From NCBI GenBank assembly GCA_903830745.1, contig CAIKVF010000083.1, positions 1 through 6,814 of the forward strand: DNA of 6,814 nt. Reading direction: 5' to 3'. Within the stretch, counting starts at the first letter, position 1; every line of letters starts with the position of its first letter. The notes under the pieces were generated by a model. It was not told the DNA's origin. It saw only the letters and a program-made list of their open reading frames with translations, and searched no databases. This stretch comes from an uncultured Actinomycetes bacterium. Its GTDB lineage: Bacteria > Actinomycetota > Acidimicrobiia > Acidimicrobiales > RAAP-2. The position numbers and the translations under genes were made by a program. This document shows, one piece after another, positions 5,685 to 6,814 of the stretch.

Positions 5685-5690
5685 AAATAA

Positions 5691-5999
5691 ATGTACGTAT
5701 TAGGTGAATTTTTACTCTTGTCGGCGCTACTTGTAGCTGTTCTTTCAGTATGGAACGGACTTACAGGAACACTTAAGCTCGATGGTCCAATCCGGATGAT
5801 TCCAATCATTGGTTCACACCAAGACCTTGGAATGGCAATCCTTATGATTTGGGCCGTAGGCGTTCAACCAGCTGCTGGTTGGGGAATTACGACAAGCCAC
5901 GCATGGATGAACGTAGTAATTAACGGTGCCATCGTTTTCGGCTTCATCCCACTAAAGGATGCAGTTGTTTCAATGGTTTCAAAGGGTCTTCGCGCCTAG
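5691..5999 (+). CDS. Small membrane protein of unknown function, about three helices
   Basis: I do not recognise this 102-residue protein. It begins MYVLGEFLLLSALLVAVLSV, and three hydrophobic stretches are visible at about residues 4-22, 44-60 and 71-93. It has few charges: Lys29, Asp31, Arg35, then His43, Asp45, His70, and a Lys/Arg-rich C terminus (VSKGLRA). Two similar short motifs, VWNGLTG (20-26) and AWMNVVING (71-79), hint at a weak internal repeat. No signal peptidase site is evident, so an integral membrane protein is likely. It has its own leader and a strong ribosome binding site, and a terminator follows immediately, so it is a single-gene transcription unit or receives some read-through from trpA. 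Position between trpA and acs gives no clear functional clue. That it is a real gene is well supported; its role is unknown. Confidence 0.8.
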   Translation: MYVLGEFLLLSALLVAVLSVWNGLTGTLKLDGPIRMIPIIGSHQDLGMAILMIWAVGVQPAAGWGITTSHAWMNVVINGAIVFGFIPLKDAVVSMVSKGLRA

Positions 6000-6015
6000 T
6001 TAATCAAGTCTCACT

Positions 6016-6049
6016 AAAAACGCCCGCCAGTTATCTGGCGGGCGTTTTT
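6016..6049 (+). terminator. Rho-independent terminator
   Basis: A perfect 10-bp GC-rich stem (6021-6030 with 6035-6044) closes a TTAT loop and is followed by TTTTT. A5 before and T5 after can extend the stem to 15 bp, so it may work in both directions, though only + strand genes need it. It lies 16 bases after the membrane protein stop and insulates acs. Confidence 0.95.
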
Positions 6050-6056
6050 GCTTCTC

Positions 6057-6062
6057 TATAGT
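6057..6062 (+). promoter_or_regulatory. Predicted -10 element of acs (TATAGT)
   Basis: TATAGT matches TATAAT at 5 of 6 positions. It sits 7 bases after the terminator T-run and predicts a start near 6069, with a leader of about 30 nt before the acs ATG. The -35 zone would overlap the terminator stem, and no good -35 hexamer is seen there. Confidence 0.5.
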
Positions 6063-6098
6063 CTTTCAGTACAGAACAGCGAAAAGATTGGACTTTTG

Positions 6099-6814
6099 AT
6101 GGCTGAATCAAAACTGGAAGCATGGCTCGAGGAGACTCGTTCGTTTCCGCCAAGCTCTGAATTCGCTGCTCAAGCAAACGCCCAACCTGGAATTTATAAC
6201 GAAGCATCAAAGGATCCTGTTGCCTGGTGGCGAAAGCAAGCCGACCGACTTAGCTGGGACGTGGCTCCCACCAAGACACTCGAATGGGATCTGCCCTTCG
6301 CACGGTGGTTCAGCGATGGAAAACTAAACGCCAGCGTTAGCTGTGTTGACCGTCACGTTGCCGACGGTCGTGGCGACAAGGTTGCATATCACTGGATTGG
6401 TGACGCTGAAGGCGAAGAGCGAACAATTACCTACAGCGATCTTTTAAAGATGGTTTCACAAACCGCACATGCTCTCAGTGAACTTGGTGTCAAGAAGGGT
6501 GACCGCGTTGCTGTCTACATGCCCATGATTCCAGAAGCCGTAGTTGCCATGCTCGCAATCGTTCGCCTCGGTGCTGCGCACTCAGTGGTCTTTGGTGGGT
6601 TCTCTGCTGATGCACTATCGAGCCGCATTCTCGACTCTGACTGTCAGTTTGTTGTCACTGCTGATGGCGCATTCAGACGCGGAACAATTAGTCCACTTAA
6701 GCCAGCAATAGATGAAGCGCTTCAGTCATGTCCGAACGTTAAGGCAGTGCTCGTCGTAAAGCGCACTGGACAAGATGTTGAGTGGGTTGAGGGAAGAGAC
6801 CACTGGTGGCACGA
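6099..6814 (+). CDS. acs: Acetyl-CoA synthetase, N-terminal part; runs off window
   Basis: Acs activates acetate to acetyl-AMP and then acetyl-CoA in the cytoplasm, allowing acetate scavenging. 238 codons plus two bases are present, about a third of the usual 640-660 residues. The N-terminal region includes DPVAWWRKQADRLSWD and LPFARWFSDGKLNASVSCVDRH, typical of the Acs-specific N-terminal domain. It is followed by the AMP-binding domain start: GEERTITYSDLL, GVKKGDRVAVYMPMIPEAVVAMLA, RLGAAHSVVFGGFSADALSSRI, and VVTADGAFRRGTISPLK. The adenylation P-loop and C-terminal domain would be downstream of the window. ATG 6099 is the best start, with MAESKLEAWLEE following and only a weak GGA (6090-6092) upstream. 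Propionyl-CoA synthetase is a relative, but the overall pattern favours Acs. Confidence 0.93.
   Translation, partial: MAESKLEAWLEETRSFPPSSEFAAQANAQPGIYNEASKDPVAWWRKQADRLSWDVAPTKTLEWDLPFARWFSDGKLNASVSCVDRHVADGRGDKVAYHWIGDAEGEERTITYSDLLKMVSQTAHALSELGVKKGDRVAVYMPMIPEAVVAMLAIVRLGAAHSVVFGGFSADALSSRILDSDCQFVVTADGAFRRGTISPLKPAIDEALQSCPNVKAVLVVKRTGQDVEWVEGRDHWWH

Larger units (their letters stand above)
5488..5690 (+). other. Palindrome-rich non-coding region before the 102-residue membrane protein gene
   Basis: This is the longest gap between genes and holds no credible reading frame. It is AT-rich. A T7 run at 5520-5526 follows TCAAAATTTGA (5505-5515), a possible but weak trpA terminator. Downstream are TTTCATGAAA (5543-5552), the 17-bp inverted repeat at 5558-5574, a second GTTAC at 5604-5608, AAGAGCTCTT (5621-5630), and a hairpin at 5651-5677. 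TACATT at 5606-5611 is a possible TANNNT -10, without a good -35. The region probably carries the promoter and 5' leader of the downstream gene. Confidence 0.55.

Noticed and set aside
1..6814. CRISPR array, insertion sequence, prophage, tRNA/rRNA or defence genes
   Set aside because: No spaced direct repeats, transposase or integrase motifs, tRNA-like cloverleaf or rRNA sequence are visible. All the space is filled by housekeeping genes and one structured gap.

Overview
The window looks like ordinary chromosomal DNA from a planktonic-type actinobacterium of moderate GC. Counting a few lines by eye gives roughly 45-50% G+C. The assignment rests on actinobacterial-looking proteins (Der, TrpB, TrpD and Acs segments), TANNNT -10 elements, and two genes with leaderless geometry. 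A freshwater acI/Nanopelagicales-like or low-GC Acidimicrobiia-like lineage is my best guess. It is not proven from this sequence alone.

Layout. (1) Bases 1-1041, + strand: the 3' end of der (ribosome-assembly GTPase), then a 60-residue zinc-ribbon/membrane-anchor protein coupled by a TAATG overlap, then a gamma-carbonic-anhydrase-like hexapeptide protein. (2) Bases 1038-2057, - strand: trpD, converging on the carbonic anhydrase gene with a 4-base overlap. (3) Bases 2058-2111: a very short divergent control region in which both strands carry a -10 hexamer exactly 6 nt before an ATG. (4) Bases 2112-5487, + strand: trpC-trpF-trpB-trpA, every junction overlapping by 1 or 8 bases, so a tightly coupled operon. 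(5) Bases 5488-5690: a 203-base non-coding region unusually rich in small palindromes. (6) Bases 5691-5999: a 102-residue, probably three-helix membrane protein of unknown function with a strong ribosome binding site, closed by a textbook terminator. (7) From 6099 to the window end: the first 238 codons of acs (acetyl-CoA synthetase) behind its own -10 element.

How they work together. TrpD, TrpF, TrpC and TrpB/TrpA carry anthranilate to tryptophan (phosphoribosyl transfer, isomerisation, indole-glycerol-phosphate formation, tryptophan synthase). The anthranilate synthase genes trpE/trpG are not in the window. trpD faces away from the other four, so the two halves can only be co-regulated through the short shared promoter region. 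If the promoter calls are right, trpC has no 5' leader, which rules out a leader-peptide attenuator, T-box or TRAP-type control at that promoter.

I do not see a defence system, mobile element, CRISPR array or an obviously new multi-gene system. The points most worth a second look are the mirror-image leaderless trpD/trpC promoters, the Glu that replaces a zinc-ligand His in the carbonic-anhydrase-like protein, a roughly 8-residue in-frame deletion in a conserved loop of TrpB, and the palindrome-rich leader of the unknown membrane protein.
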